Positions 16,115 to 24,852 of a stretch of DNA of 35,126 nucleotides are shown piece by piece (the stretch's first letter is position 1; the number at the start of each line of letters is the position of its first letter). The stretch comes from Streptomyces hainanensis (GTDB lineage Bacteria; Actinomycetota; Actinomycetes; Streptomycetales; Streptomycetaceae), in NCBI RefSeq assembly GCF_004348415.1, contig NZ_SMKI01000014.1:1-35126 (forward strand), written 5' to 3'. The position numbers and the translations under genes were made by a program. A model generated the notes under the pieces. The model did not search any database, had not been told where the DNA came from, and saw only the letters and a list, made by a program, of their open reading frames with translations.

Positions 16115-17247
16115 CCACTCGCCGTTCGCCGGTGCTGTCCGCCCCGTGGGATCTCGGACAGGACGAGTTCGGCCGCCTCGCCGACGTCCCGGCATCCGGC
16201 CAGTGCCATGGCATCGTCCAGCTCCTGCCGCAGCAACGAGAGCACATGCTCCACGCCCCGCCGTCCGCCGACCGCGAGTCCCCACAGGACCGGTCGACCG
16301 AGCAGCACGCCCGAGGCGCCCCGGGCGAGCGCCCTGAGCACGTCGGCTCCGGAGCGCACCCCGCCGTCGTAGAGCACGGCGATCCCTGGGGGCGTCGCCT
16401 CACGGATCGCCGGCAGCGCCTCGAATCCCGGTACGGCGCCGTCCAGTTGCCTGCCGCCGTGGTTCGAGACGATCAGTCCCTGGACGCCGGAGGCGGCCGC
16501 CCGCCGCGCGTCCTCGGGATGCAGGACGCCCTTCAGGATCAGCGGCATTCCGGTCTGTTCCCGCAGCCACTCCAGATCCTCCCACCGCAGCGCGGGGTCG
16601 AAGGCCTCGCGGGTGTGGCGGGCCACCGCCGACATCCCGACCCGGCGGCGCCGGGTGGTCTCGCCGGCCGGCTCTCCGAGGTGCGCGGCGCCGACGCCGG
16701 GGGGCAGGGCGAAGGAGTTCCGCATGTCGCGCAGCCGCCGCCCCATCCTGGGCACGTCCACGGTGAGGACCAGCGCGCGGCAGCCGGCCGCCTCGGCCCG
16801 GGCCAGCACGCCGCTCATGGCCTCCCGGTCCCGAAGCGGGTACATCTGGAACCAGAGCGCGGCCCCCGTCTCCGCGATCTCCTCCACCGGCACGCTGCTC
16901 AGCAACGGCACGACGAAGGGGACCCCGGCGCGCCGCGCGGCCTCGGCCGACGCCACCTCCCCCGCAGGGTGCACGAGCCGCTGGTAGGCCATGGGGGCGA
17001 CGGCGACGGGCATGGCGGCCGCCTCCCCGGCCAGGGGCGCGGCGGTGGAGACACGGGAGACGTCCCGCAGGACGCGCGGTACCAGGTACCGGGCGTCGAG
17101 CGCCGCCCGGTTCGCCACCAGGCTCCGCTCCTCCCCGCTGCCCCCCTGGACGAAGTCCCAGACGGCGCGCGGCATGGCCGTCCGGGCGGCGCGTTCCACG
17201 TCCGCGAGGGCGAGCAGGCCGCCCAACGCCCGATCCGGGTGGGTCAT
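16111..17247 (-). CDS. hmO: 4-hydroxymandelate oxidase (FMN-dependent)
   Basis: The 378-residue protein is an FMN-dependent alpha-hydroxy-acid oxidase with a TIM barrel. The FMN phosphate site is AVLYDGGVRSGADVLRALARGASGVLLGRP, the flavin-contacting lysine is in MPLILKGVL, and the catalytic His-Gly-Gly-Arg segment is SNHGGRQLDG. VAPMAYQRLVHPAGE and LTVDVPRMGRRLRDMRN are also family signatures. It oxidises 4-hydroxymandelate to 4-hydroxyphenylglyoxylate, the middle step of Hpg synthesis. ATG 17247 overlaps the hmaS stop as ATGA, and its own stop overlaps hpgT in the same way. The specific substrate is inferred from the hmaS-hpgT context. Confidence 0.92.
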   Translation of the reverse strand: MTHPDRALGGLLALADVERAARTAMPRAVWDFVQGGSGEERSLVANRAALDARYLVPRVLRDVSRVSTAAPLAGEAAAMPVAVAPMAYQRLVHPAGEVASAEAARRAGVPFVVPLLSSVPVEEIAETGAALWFQMYPLRDREAMSGVLARAEAAGCRALVLTVDVPRMGRRLRDMRNSFALPPGVGAAHLGEPAGETTRRRRVGMSAVARHTREAFDPALRWEDLEWLREQTGMPLILKGVLHPEDARRAAASGVQGLIVSNHGGRQLDGAVPGFEALPAIREATPPGIAVLYDGGVRSGADVLRALARGASGVLLGRPVLWGLAVGGRRGVEHVLSLLRQELDDAMALAGCRDVGEAAELVLSEIPRGGQHRRTASG

Positions 17248-18365
17248 TTCGCGGACCGCGCGCCACCGGGGGCGGTGCTGTCCAGCTCGACGGCCTCGTA
17301 GAGCGCCTTGATGTTCCCACTGCCGAAGGTCTCGGCGCCGAAGCGTTCGATGATCTCCATGAACAGCGTCCGCCGCGGGTGCCGGGACCGCGTGAATATC
17401 TGGTAGAGCTGCCCGGAGTGGTCGGCGTCCGCCAGGATGTTGAGCCTCATGAGCGCGTCGACGCCGTGCCGGTCCAGGTCCATGCGTTCCGGCAGAAGCG
17501 TGTAGTACGCGCGAGGGGTCTCCAGGAACTCCACGCCGTTGGCCCGCAACATGCCGACGGCTCGGACGATGTCGTCGGCGGAGAACGCCACATGCTGTAC
17601 CCCCGCCCCGCCGTGGTTTTTGAGGAACTCGTCGATCTGACCGGCCTCCCGGGTGGTGTCGGGCTCGATCAGGGTGAACGTCACGTCTCCCCGGGCGTTC
17701 TGGACGACCTGCGAGTTCATCGACTGGTTCCCCACGACGATCCGCTCCTCGAAGATCATGCGGAAACCGAGCGCGACCTCGTAGAAGGCGACGGTCGCGG
17801 CCAGCTCACCGGCCGGGACGCAGACGGCGAAGTGGTCTACCGCCCCGAGTCGGACGGGCTGCGCCGTCCCGGGCGGCTCCTGGTCGCACGGCACCAGACC
17901 AGGGGGCAGTGGCACGCGGCGAGCGGTGGGTTCGGCCGGGCCGCCCGGTGCCCCGGGATGCTGGACGAAGGCGAGTCTGACACCGCCGAAACCCGCGACC
18001 TCGGCGACCGCCGGCCCGGCGGGTCCTTCCGGACGGTGCGGGGCGGCGACCGGCGACGCCCCGGCATCGACCGCCGCGGCGTAGGCCGCCGCCGCGTCGT
18101 CGGTGCGCAACGCGACGACGGCCACCCCGTCCCCGTGCTCCTGGACGTACTCGGAGGCGGGGTGCTCGTCCGCGAGCCCCTGGGTGAGCACGAGCAGGAT
18201 CCGGCCCTGCCGAACGGCGACGCTCCGGTGCGTCGCCGCGTCCGGGGCGAGGCGGCCGGCCACCTCGAAGCCGTACTCCCGAACGAAGTCTCCGGCGCTG
18301 GCTTCGGCGTCGGTCACATAAAGCTCGACGTACTCGAGACTGGTTTCCACGGACACGTCCGGCAT
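17244..18365 (-). CDS. hmaS: 4-hydroxymandelate synthase (HPPD-like Fe(II) dioxygenase)
   Basis: The 373-residue enzyme is homologous to 4-hydroxyphenylpyruvate dioxygenase but matches the HmaS branch. It converts 4-hydroxyphenylpyruvate to 4-hydroxymandelate, the first committed step of Hpg. The iron ligands of the 2-His-1-Glu triad are in DHFAVCV, GVQHVAF and FMEIIERFG (near residues 177, 258 and 337). FGSGNIKALYEAVE forms the C-terminal helix. The N-terminus SLEYVELYV matches HmaS proteins. ATG 18365 was chosen because the 57 bp upstream has poor codon bias (AGA, AAT, CGA, GGA) although a GAGGAG lies only 2 nt away. An alternative ATG at 18422 would overlap the NRPS stop as ATGA, like the other junctions. 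Confidence 0.92.
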   Translation of the reverse strand: MPDVSVETSLEYVELYVTDAEASAGDFVREYGFEVAGRLAPDAATHRSVAVRQGRILLVLTQGLADEHPASEYVQEHGDGVAVVALRTDDAAAAYAAAVDAGASPVAAPHRPEGPAGPAVAEVAGFGGVRLAFVQHPGAPGGPAEPTARRVPLPPGLVPCDQEPPGTAQPVRLGAVDHFAVCVPAGELAATVAFYEVALGFRMIFEERIVVGNQSMNSQVVQNARGDVTFTLIEPDTTREAGQIDEFLKNHGGAGVQHVAFSADDIVRAVGMLRANGVEFLETPRAYYTLLPERMDLDRHGVDALMRLNILADADHSGQLYQIFTRSRHPRRTLFMEIIERFGAETFGSGNIKALYEAVELDSTAPGGARSAK

Positions 18366-18418
18366 GACTCCTCGATTCTGCTTCGACAGTGCGGACACCG
18401 ACAGCCGTTCCAGCCGTC

Positions 18419-21400
18419 TCATTCGGGGGTGATCGGCCGTGGGCCGTCCGGGTGTTCACCCCGGAGCCACAGCGACAGGACCCTCCCCACCTCCCTGGCC
18501 GCCGCGGGACGCATGATGCTGTAGTGGTCGGCCGCGACCTGCTGCTCCACCACCCGCCCGGTCACCGCCCGTTCCCAGAGTTCGGCGGTCAGACCCGACG
18601 GGCGATCGGTCGAGGCCGAGAAGAAGAGCAGGTCCCCCTGGAACTTCCGAGGGGAGAAACCGTTGGCGAGGCGGCTGTTGCGCAGCGCGGCGTCGACCAG
18701 CGCGCCGGCGTCCGCCAGCCCGGTGGCCTCGCTCACCGCCGCGACGACCTCCGCGCGCCCGGCGGTCACGGCCCGGGCGGTCCGGCCGCCCGACGGGTCG
18801 ACGCTGCTCAGCAGGGCGTCCAGAACCTCCCTGTTCTCGTGGGGGGCGACGCCCGCGTCGGGCCCTGGGCGCCGTGGGTAGGCATCGATGAGCGCCAGCA
18901 CCGACACCTCCTCACCCCGCTCCTGCAGCGTCGTGGCCATGGCGTGGGCGATGAGGCCGCCGAGCGACCAACCCATCAGGCGGTACGGCCCCGTTGGCTG
19001 GACCAGCCGGATTCGTGTCAGGTACTCCTGGGCCAGGTCGTCCAGCGAGCCGAGGGGGGTCGCGGCGGGCGCGGCACCGGTGGCCTGAAGGCCGTACAGC
19101 GGCTGTTCACCGCCGAGATGCGGGAGCAGCGCGGTGTAGCTCCAGCTCAGGCCCAGGATCGGGTGGACGCAGAACAGGGGGAGTTCGGCGCCGGTGGTCC
19201 GCAAGGCGAGCAGGACGTCGGTCAGCCCGCGTTCGCCTTCCCTCCCCATCCGCTTCGCGAGACCTCGGGGCGTGGGGGAGCGGAAGACGTCGTGAAGGGT
19301 GAGCGCGCCGCCCGGCAGCTCGCGCAGTCGACGCAGCAGTTGGACGGCCAGCATCGAGTGGCCGCCGAGGTCGAAGAAGTCGTCGTCGGGAGCCACCTCG
19401 TCAACCCACAACAGCGCGGCGAACACCTCGCAGAGCAGCTTCTCGCGCGGGCTCCGCACTCTTCGGCCGTCGAGGGCGAGCTCGGGCGCGGGCAGCGCGT
19501 CCCGGTCGACCTTGCCGTTGGGCGTGAGGGGCAGCGCGGGCAGCGCCACCACCGTGGTCGGCACCATGTAGGCGGGCAGGACCCCGGCCAGGTGCTCGGG
19601 CACGCTCCTCGTCAACGAGTCCGGTTCCCGGCCCGCCACGTAGGCGACGAGCCGTCGGTCCCCGAAGGTGTCCGTGCGGGCCACGACGGCGACCTGGTTG
19701 ACGCCGGGATGACCGGACACGGCGGCCTCGACCTCGCCGAGTTCGACCCGGAAGCCGGAGATCTTCACCTGATCGTCCCGGCGTCCGACGAATTCGAGGG
19801 CGCCGCCCGGCCGCAGCCGTGCCATGTCGCCCGTGCGGAACATCCTCGTGCCCGGCGGCCCGAACGGATCCGGCACGAACCGGGTGGCCGAGGCTTCGGG
19901 CCGATCGAGGTAGCCGCGTGCCAGGCCGCTGCCGGCCACGTACAGCTCGCCCGTCCCTCCCTCGACCACCGGGCTCAGCCCGTCGTCCAGCAGCCTCACC
20001 CGCATCGCCGAGCGCGCCTCGCCCAGCGGCAGCCGTTCGGCACTGGGCGGCTCCCGTATCAGGCAGTGCGTGGCGAACAGCGTCACCTCGGTGGGACCGT
20101 AGAGGTGCCGTACGGCGATTCCGGGGCACTGCTCGAGGACGCGTCGGACCCCGCGGGGCGAGACCACGTCGCCGCCGGTCAGCAGTTCCACGAGACCGGC
20201 GAACGCCCCGGGGGACTCCTCGGCCATGGCCCCGAACAGGCCGGCGGTCAGGTGAACCGCCGTCAGTCCGTGCGCCGCCACCATGTCCCGCAGCTCGTCG
20301 GCGACCAGCGCCCCCGGGGGCGCCAGGACCACCCGCCCGCCGTTGAGCAACGGCACCCAGAGCTCGTACGTGGAGATGTCGAACGCGTAGGGAGCGTGCA
20401 GGAGTACGGCCCGCGCGGCCGCCCCCCAGCACTCGTCCGCCGCGAGGTCGGCCACCCCCTGGTGGGAGACGGCGACGCCCTTCGGCTGCCCGGTCGAGCC
20501 CGAGGTGTGCATGATGTACGCCAGCGACAGCGGATGCGCCGGGCCGGGCGGGTCCTCCTCCGGCGGCGCGTTCCCCCGAACCTCCCGCCACGGGCCGTCG
20601 TCCTCGGTCCCGGGCTCGTCCACGGTCAGGACCCGCGCCCGGTGATCGAACCGGAAGACGTGCGAGGCGCGATCGGTGAGCAGCACCTCGGCCCCCGTGT
20701 CCCGCATGACCCACGCCATGCGGGCCGGTGGGTACCCCGTGTGCAGCGGCACGTAGGCCGCTCCCGCCTTGGCGATCGCGAGGAGCGACACCACGAGGTC
20801 GGCGGACCTTTCCTGCAGGACCGCGACCCTGGACTCGTGGCCCACGCCCAGGCGGCGCAGGAGCCGGGCCATCCGGTCGGCCCGCTCGTCCAGTTCCGCG
20901 TAGCGGAGTTCGGTGTCGCCGCACACCACCGCGACGGCGTCGGGCCGAAGCCGCACCTGGGCCGTGAAACGGGCCGGGATCGTGGCGGGAACCTGGGACT
21001 CAGCAGGCATGGGTTTCTCGACTTCCGTGTGGGCCCGGTGCGGTGCGCGCGTGACTGGCGACGAGGGGCCGGCGGCGGCCCGGATGCCTGACGGCGACCC
21101 TAGGCCCGGCCATGTGCCGGGAGAGGCAGGAGCGGCGGCAGGAGCGGCGGCGGAAGAACCGCGGGTGCCCGGGGGACGCTCGGCGGTCGTCGCCGACGGC
21201 CGGGGCGCTCCGCACTGCCGCCGGATCGCGTCCTGAGCGCGCACCACGCTGAAGGCGGCCGCCTGGGCCGCGGCGCGGACCGAACCGAGCGCACTGCTCA
21301 GCAGTCCGACGTGCTCCGCAGGTGACAGGTCGGCGGTCTCGCCGGCTCGCATCAGCGACAGTGCCGCTTCCAGGACGGCGATCTGTGCCTCGGCGAGCGC

Positions 21401-21577
21401 CTCGCGGCGGTCGAGGACGGAGCGGGCGAGCGCCAACGTCTCCTCGATGACCCGGGTGCGGGGCCATGACTCCGCCGCCGTGACGGGGCGGGAGGGCGCC
21501 GTCGGACCCTCCGCCGGCCGTGGCGCGCCCACCCCGGGCTGCTCGTGCGGCGAGGACGCGGGTGGGGCGGGCGTCAC
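18419..21577 (-). CDS. NRPS-3: A(Hpg)-T-TE termination protein
   Basis: The 1052-residue protein lacks a condensation domain. Residues ~1-190 are an extension: an Ala/Glu/Leu helical block (about 40-120) then a Pro/Ala linker. The A domain follows (~195-690; HTSGSTGQPKG, YGPTE, FRTGDMARL, NGKVDR). Its eye-read code, DIYHLGLLF, resembles Hpg codes. The carrier site is FFDLGGHSML (Ser ~742). The thioesterase has GWSLGG (Ser ~870), an aspartate in LIDAYP and DHYSIM as the histidine. It presumably works with the terminal C domain of NRPS-2. GTG 21577 overlaps the MFS stop as GTGA and is the chosen start; ATG 21010 would remove the extension. It loads Hpg made by hmaS/hmO/hpgT and releases the peptide. 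Confidence 0.88.
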   Translation of the reverse strand: MTPAPPASSPHEQPGVGAPRPAEGPTAPSRPVTAAESWPRTRVIEETLALARSVLDRREALAEAQIAVLEAALSLMRAGETADLSPAEHVGLLSSALGSVRAAAQAAAFSVVRAQDAIRRQCGAPRPSATTAERPPGTRGSSAAAPAAAPASPGTWPGLGSPSGIRAAAGPSSPVTRAPHRAHTEVEKPMPAESQVPATIPARFTAQVRLRPDAVAVVCGDTELRYAELDERADRMARLLRRLGVGHESRVAVLQERSADLVVSLLAIAKAGAAYVPLHTGYPPARMAWVMRDTGAEVLLTDRASHVFRFDHRARVLTVDEPGTEDDGPWREVRGNAPPEEDPPGPAHPLSLAYIMHTSGSTGQPKGVAVSHQGVADLAADECWGAAARAVLLHAPYAFDISTYELWVPLLNGGRVVLAPPGALVADELRDMVAAHGLTAVHLTAGLFGAMAEESPGAFAGLVELLTGGDVVSPRGVRRVLEQCPGIAVRHLYGPTEVTLFATHCLIREPPSAERLPLGEARSAMRVRLLDDGLSPVVEGGTGELYVAGSGLARGYLDRPEASATRFVPDPFGPPGTRMFRTGDMARLRPGGALEFVGRRDDQVKISGFRVELGEVEAAVSGHPGVNQVAVVARTDTFGDRRLVAYVAGREPDSLTRSVPEHLAGVLPAYMVPTTVVALPALPLTPNGKVDRDALPAPELALDGRRVRSPREKLLCEVFAALLWVDEVAPDDDFFDLGGHSMLAVQLLRRLRELPGGALTLHDVFRSPTPRGLAKRMGREGERGLTDVLLALRTTGAELPLFCVHPILGLSWSYTALLPHLGGEQPLYGLQATGAAPAATPLGSLDDLAQEYLTRIRLVQPTGPYRLMGWSLGGLIAHAMATTLQERGEEVSVLALIDAYPRRPGPDAGVAPHENREVLDALLSSVDPSGGRTARAVTAGRAEVVAAVSEATGLADAGALVDAALRNSRLANGFSPRKFQGDLLFFSASTDRPSGLTAELWERAVTGRVVEQQVAADHYSIMRPAAAREVGRVLSLWLRGEHPDGPRPITPE

Positions 21578-22815
21578 CGGGTCGGCTCGGACGCGTCGTC
21601 GGCGACGGGTTGGCCGGTGTCCTCGTCGGCGACGGAGGGGACGACGTCGGGCACCGGGGGTGGCCGGAACAGCACGACCACGGCACCCGTGACGGCGGCC
21701 AGCGCCATCAACACGTACATGACCCGGTAGTCGACGAGTCCGATGAGTGCCGCGCCGGCGGCGATGGAGAGCGCCTGGCCTCCGTTCGTCACCATGGTCA
21801 CCGCGGCGTTCACCCGGCCCTGCATCCGTGAGGGTGTGTAGAGGTGCGTGGCGGTGCCCAGTGCCACGGCGAGTATCGGCATGCCGATCCCGTTCAGCGC
21901 GACACCCGCCAGGAAGAGGGGCAGTTCCCCGGTGACGCACAGGCCCATGCCCGTCGCCACCACCGCGTACCCGACGCCACTGCTCCCGCTTTCGCCCAGT
22001 CGCCGGACGAGGGGACCGGCCAACAGCCCGCCGAGGACGGACCCCGCTCCCTGGACCGAGGCCGAGACGCCGAAGAAGGCCGCCGCCTGGCCGAGGCCCT
22101 CGTCGATGGCGGCGAAGGACGCGCTTTCCAGCAGCCCGGCGAAAAGCATGTAGCCGATCATCGTGAGCACCAGATGGAACAGCAGGGGCACCTGGTGAAC
22201 ATGCCGGAAGCCCGCCGCGGCCTGCGTGCGGAACCCCTCGCCGGAGGAGATCGGTCGCGTCTCGGTCACCCTGATCGAGGCCAGCAGCAGTATCGCCACT
22301 CCGAAGGTCAGGGCGTCCAACACGGCCAGGACGCCGCCACCCCACGCCACGTAGACCCCGGCGCCGATCGCCGGGGACACGATGCGGACGCTTTCCCGGG
22401 CGGTGATCAGCAGTGACCGGGCCTCCACGGCGTCGGTCGACGGGAGGAGGTCCTTCAGGAGCGCGTTCCGGGCCGGGGTCGCGAAGAGGAACCCGTAACC
22501 GAGTGCGACGAGATAGAGAATCCAGAGCTGGTCCGCCGTGCGTACCGTCAACAGGGAGAGGACCAGCAGCGCCATCCCTCCGTAGAGCCACATCAACAGC
22601 GGCTTGCGATTGACGCGGTCGACGACGTAGCCCATCAGCGGGGCGCCGAGCGCGGGGACCGTGAGGAACAGGAAGATCATGCCGGCCGCCGCGTCCGAAC
22701 CGGTGAGGTCCTTGGCCCAGATGGCCAGCGACAGGTACATGGCGCTGTCCCCGAAGCTGGACAGCGTCTCGCCGATCAGCAGTCGTCGGAATCGTGTGTT
22801 GCGCAGGAGTCTCAC
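21574..22815 (-). CDS. MFS transporter, probable peptide exporter
   Basis: The 413-residue polytopic membrane protein belongs to the major facilitator superfamily. It begins RNTRFRRLLIGETLSSFGDSAMYLSLAIWAKDLTGS and has about 12 hydrophobic segments. The cytoplasmic loop GYVVDRVNRKPLLMW matches the MFS loop-2/3 signature. It resembles EntS-like drug/siderophore exporters. Lying inside the NRPS operon and coupled to NRPS-3 by a 4-bp GTGA overlap, it most likely exports the peptide and may give self-resistance. The start is GTG 22815 with GGGGAG 9 nt upstream. Direction and cargo are inferred from context. Confidence 0.87.
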   Translation of the reverse strand: MRLLRNTRFRRLLIGETLSSFGDSAMYLSLAIWAKDLTGSDAAAGMIFLFLTVPALGAPLMGYVVDRVNRKPLLMWLYGGMALLVLSLLTVRTADQLWILYLVALGYGFLFATPARNALLKDLLPSTDAVEARSLLITARESVRIVSPAIGAGVYVAWGGGVLAVLDALTFGVAILLLASIRVTETRPISSGEGFRTQAAAGFRHVHQVPLLFHLVLTMIGYMLFAGLLESASFAAIDEGLGQAAAFFGVSASVQGAGSVLGGLLAGPLVRRLGESGSSGVGYAVVATGMGLCVTGELPLFLAGVALNGIGMPILAVALGTATHLYTPSRMQGRVNAAVTMVTNGGQALSIAAGAALIGLVDYRVMYVLMALAAVTGAVVVLFRPPPVPDVVPSVADEDTGQPVADDASEPTR

Positions 22816-22867
22816 GGCACGTCACTCCCCGTCCTGGGTCTTCCGCCACGAAGGCACCGGGGTTCCT

Positions 22868-23473
22868 TCAGACGGACCGGTCGGCCAGTTCCTGGGCGGC
22901 CTCGCCGTCCTGGACACCCGGAAGCAGCAGGTCGAAGGCCTGCCGGGTGTCCCGCGCGGTCCACACCAGGCTTCGGTCGGCGGACGTCAGAAAGCCTTCT
23001 CGCACCACGTGGTCGAGGAGTTCCAGCAGCGGATCGAAGTAGCCGTTGGGGTTGAAGAGCACGACCGGCTTGCGGTGCAGGCCGAGTTGGTTCCAGGTCA
23101 GCACCTCCATCAGCTCGTCCAGCGTCCCGAAACCACCGGGCAGTACCGCGAAGGCGGTGGACAGCTTGTACATCAGGGCCTTGCGGTCGTGCATGGACCG
23201 CACGACGTAGATCTCTCCGGTGGCCTGCTGCGAACGCTCCCGCTCGCGCAGGTCACGCGTGATGACCCCGGTGACGGCGGCGCCGTTGGCGGCCGCGGCG
23301 CGAGCCACCTCGCCCATCATGCCGACGCCGCCCGCCCCGTAGACCAGGCCCAGTCCACGCCGCCCGAGAGCGGTGCCGAAGTCCCTGGCCAGGGCGGTGT
23401 AGGCGGGATTCCCCACGGGGCGCGCGCCGCAGAAGACAGCGATGTGGGGGGTGGGTTGACGGTCAGAAGACAT
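22868..23473 (-). CDS. LOG-family (lysine decarboxylase-like) nucleotide phosphoribohydrolase
   Basis: The 201-residue Rossmann-fold protein has VFCGARPVGNPAY, GLVYGAGGVGMMGEVA, and the diagnostic PGGFGTLDELMEVLTWNQLG, the PGGxGTxxE motif of LOG proteins (TIGR00730 type). Characterised members cleave cytokinin riboside monophosphates or other nucleoside monophosphates to free bases; they are not lysine decarboxylases despite the older name. ATG 23473 has GGAG 5 nt upstream. It sits between the M20 hydrolase and the MFS gene. Its role in an NRPS operon is unclear. It could be metabolic housekeeping, detoxification or formation of a base-derived building block. Confidence 0.87.
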   Translation of the reverse strand: MSSDRQPTPHIAVFCGARPVGNPAYTALARDFGTALGRRGLGLVYGAGGVGMMGEVARAAAANGAAVTGVITRDLRERERSQQATGEIYVVRSMHDRKALMYKLSTAFAVLPGGFGTLDELMEVLTWNQLGLHRKPVVLFNPNGYFDPLLELLDHVVREGFLTSADRSLVWTARDTRQAFDLLLPGVQDGEAAQELADRSV

Positions 23474-23541
23474 GGTGTCTCCGTTTTCGTGGAGGAAGGA
23501 CAGGGACGAGCGCTCCGGGGACCGCCGGCGGGGGGTTCCCG

Positions 23542-24852
23542 TCAGAGACGGAGCACGGTACGCAGCAACACCTCGGCGCCCGCGGTCAGGTGCTCGGGCG
23601 CGGTCCGCTCCGCGGGCACGTGGCTGACTCCGTCGACGCTCGGGACGAAGATCATGCCGACGGGCGCGATGTCGGCCACGACCTGGGCGTCATGACCCGC
23701 ACCACTCGGCATCGCCTCACAGGCCAGTCCGAGGTCCGCGGCGGCGGCCGCGATCTCCTGGCGCAGCCTGGGGTCGGTGCGCACCCGGTCGGTGCGCACG
23801 GCCACCTCGATCGCGATCCGCACTTCGCGCCGCTCGGCCAGATCCGCCAGGGTGGCCCGCAGGGCCTGCTCCGCGGCGGCGAGCCCGGCCGAGTCGCTGT
23901 CCCGGATGTCGACGCTGAACCGCACACACCCGGGGATGGTGTTCGGGGAGTTCGCCGTGACCTCCAACCAGCCCACCGTGGCGACCCGACAGAGCCGGTC
24001 CTCACGGGCCAGCCGCTCCACGGAGAGCACCGCTTCCGCCGCGGCGACCAGCGGGTCCCGTCGGCCTTCCATCGGGCTGGTTCCCGCATGGCCCGCGACC
24101 CCGGTCACTTCCACGGTGAGCTGGGTCCGGCCGGTTATCGAGTCCACCACCCCGATCGGGAGCCCCAGCCGCTCCAGTACCGGCCCCTGCTCCACGTGCA
24201 GTTCCAGGTAGCCGACGACCGAGTCCGGGGCCCAGACGGCGGAGGCCAGGTCCGACAGGTCGCCGCCGGCCAGTGCCAACGCCTCGCGCAGTGGCCGGCC
24301 GGCGTGGTCCCGCGGCTCACTGGGCAGGGCGTCCAGCCTGCCCGCCAGCACCATGGACCCCCAGAAGGGTTGCGGGAAGAGCGCGCCCTCCTCGTTGGCG
24401 AAGGCCACGACGACCACGTCGCAGCCCGTCACGGTGCCCGACTCGGCCAGGCACTGGAGTACCTCCAGCCCGGCGAGCACACCGTAGGCGCCGTCGAGGC
24501 GGCCGCCGTTGGCCACGGTGTCCAGGTGCGAGCCGATGAGGATCCGTGGGCGGGCCGGCGACTTCGGCCTGACGGTGGAACGACTGATGAAGACGTTTCC
24601 CCCCGCGTCGACGGAGGTCTCCAGACCGGCCGCTCTCGCCTCACTCACCAGGCGGGCGCGGGCCTCCCGATCAGCCTCGCTGAACCCCATGCGGGTGACG
24701 CCGCCGTCCTCGGCGCCCCCGATGCGGGAGAACCGGTCGATCCGGCGCAGCAGCCGGGCGCCGTCGACGTGCGGGACCGTGTCGGCGGTCCCGTGCGGAC
24801 GGCGGACGGCGTGGTCGGCGATGCCCCCGGAACGCGTCGCGGGATTACGCAC
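23542..24852 (-). CDS. M20-family Zn amidohydrolase (N-carbamoyl-L-amino-acid hydrolase type)
   Basis: The 436-residue protein is a dinuclear zinc hydrolase of the AmaB/HyuC/allantoate amidohydrolase branch. Metal and catalytic motifs are IGSHLDTVANGGRLDGAYG, FANEEGALFPQPFWGS, YLELHVEQGPVLE, a dimerisation-domain segment AGHAGTSPMEGRRDPL, and PSGAGHDAQ with a later histidine in GVSHVPAE. Members hydrolyse N-carbamoyl amino acids or related ureido compounds. GTG 24852 has GGAGGG about 5 nt upstream and overlaps mbtH by 8 bp. Inside this operon it might make a precursor amino acid or trim a carbamoyl or acyl group from the peptide. The substrate is unknown. Confidence 0.87.
   Translation of the reverse strand: MRNPATRSGGIADHAVRRPHGTADTVPHVDGARLLRRIDRFSRIGGAEDGGVTRMGFSEADREARARLVSEARAAGLETSVDAGGNVFISRSTVRPKSPARPRILIGSHLDTVANGGRLDGAYGVLAGLEVLQCLAESGTVTGCDVVVVAFANEEGALFPQPFWGSMVLAGRLDALPSEPRDHAGRPLREALALAGGDLSDLASAVWAPDSVVGYLELHVEQGPVLERLGLPIGVVDSITGRTQLTVEVTGVAGHAGTSPMEGRRDPLVAAAEAVLSVERLAREDRLCRVATVGWLEVTANSPNTIPGCVRFSVDIRDSDSAGLAAAEQALRATLADLAERREVRIAIEVAVRTDRVRTDPRLRQEIAAAAADLGLACEAMPSGAGHDAQVVADIAPVGMIFVPSVDGVSHVPAERTAPEHLTAGAEVLLRTVLRL

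Noticed and set aside
21578..22849. Upstream extension of the NRPS-3 reading frame by about 420 residues
   Set aside because: That stretch is the MFS transporter in another frame, with clear transmembrane segments and a Shine-Dalgarno; the extended text is Arg/Gly/His-rich shadow sequence.
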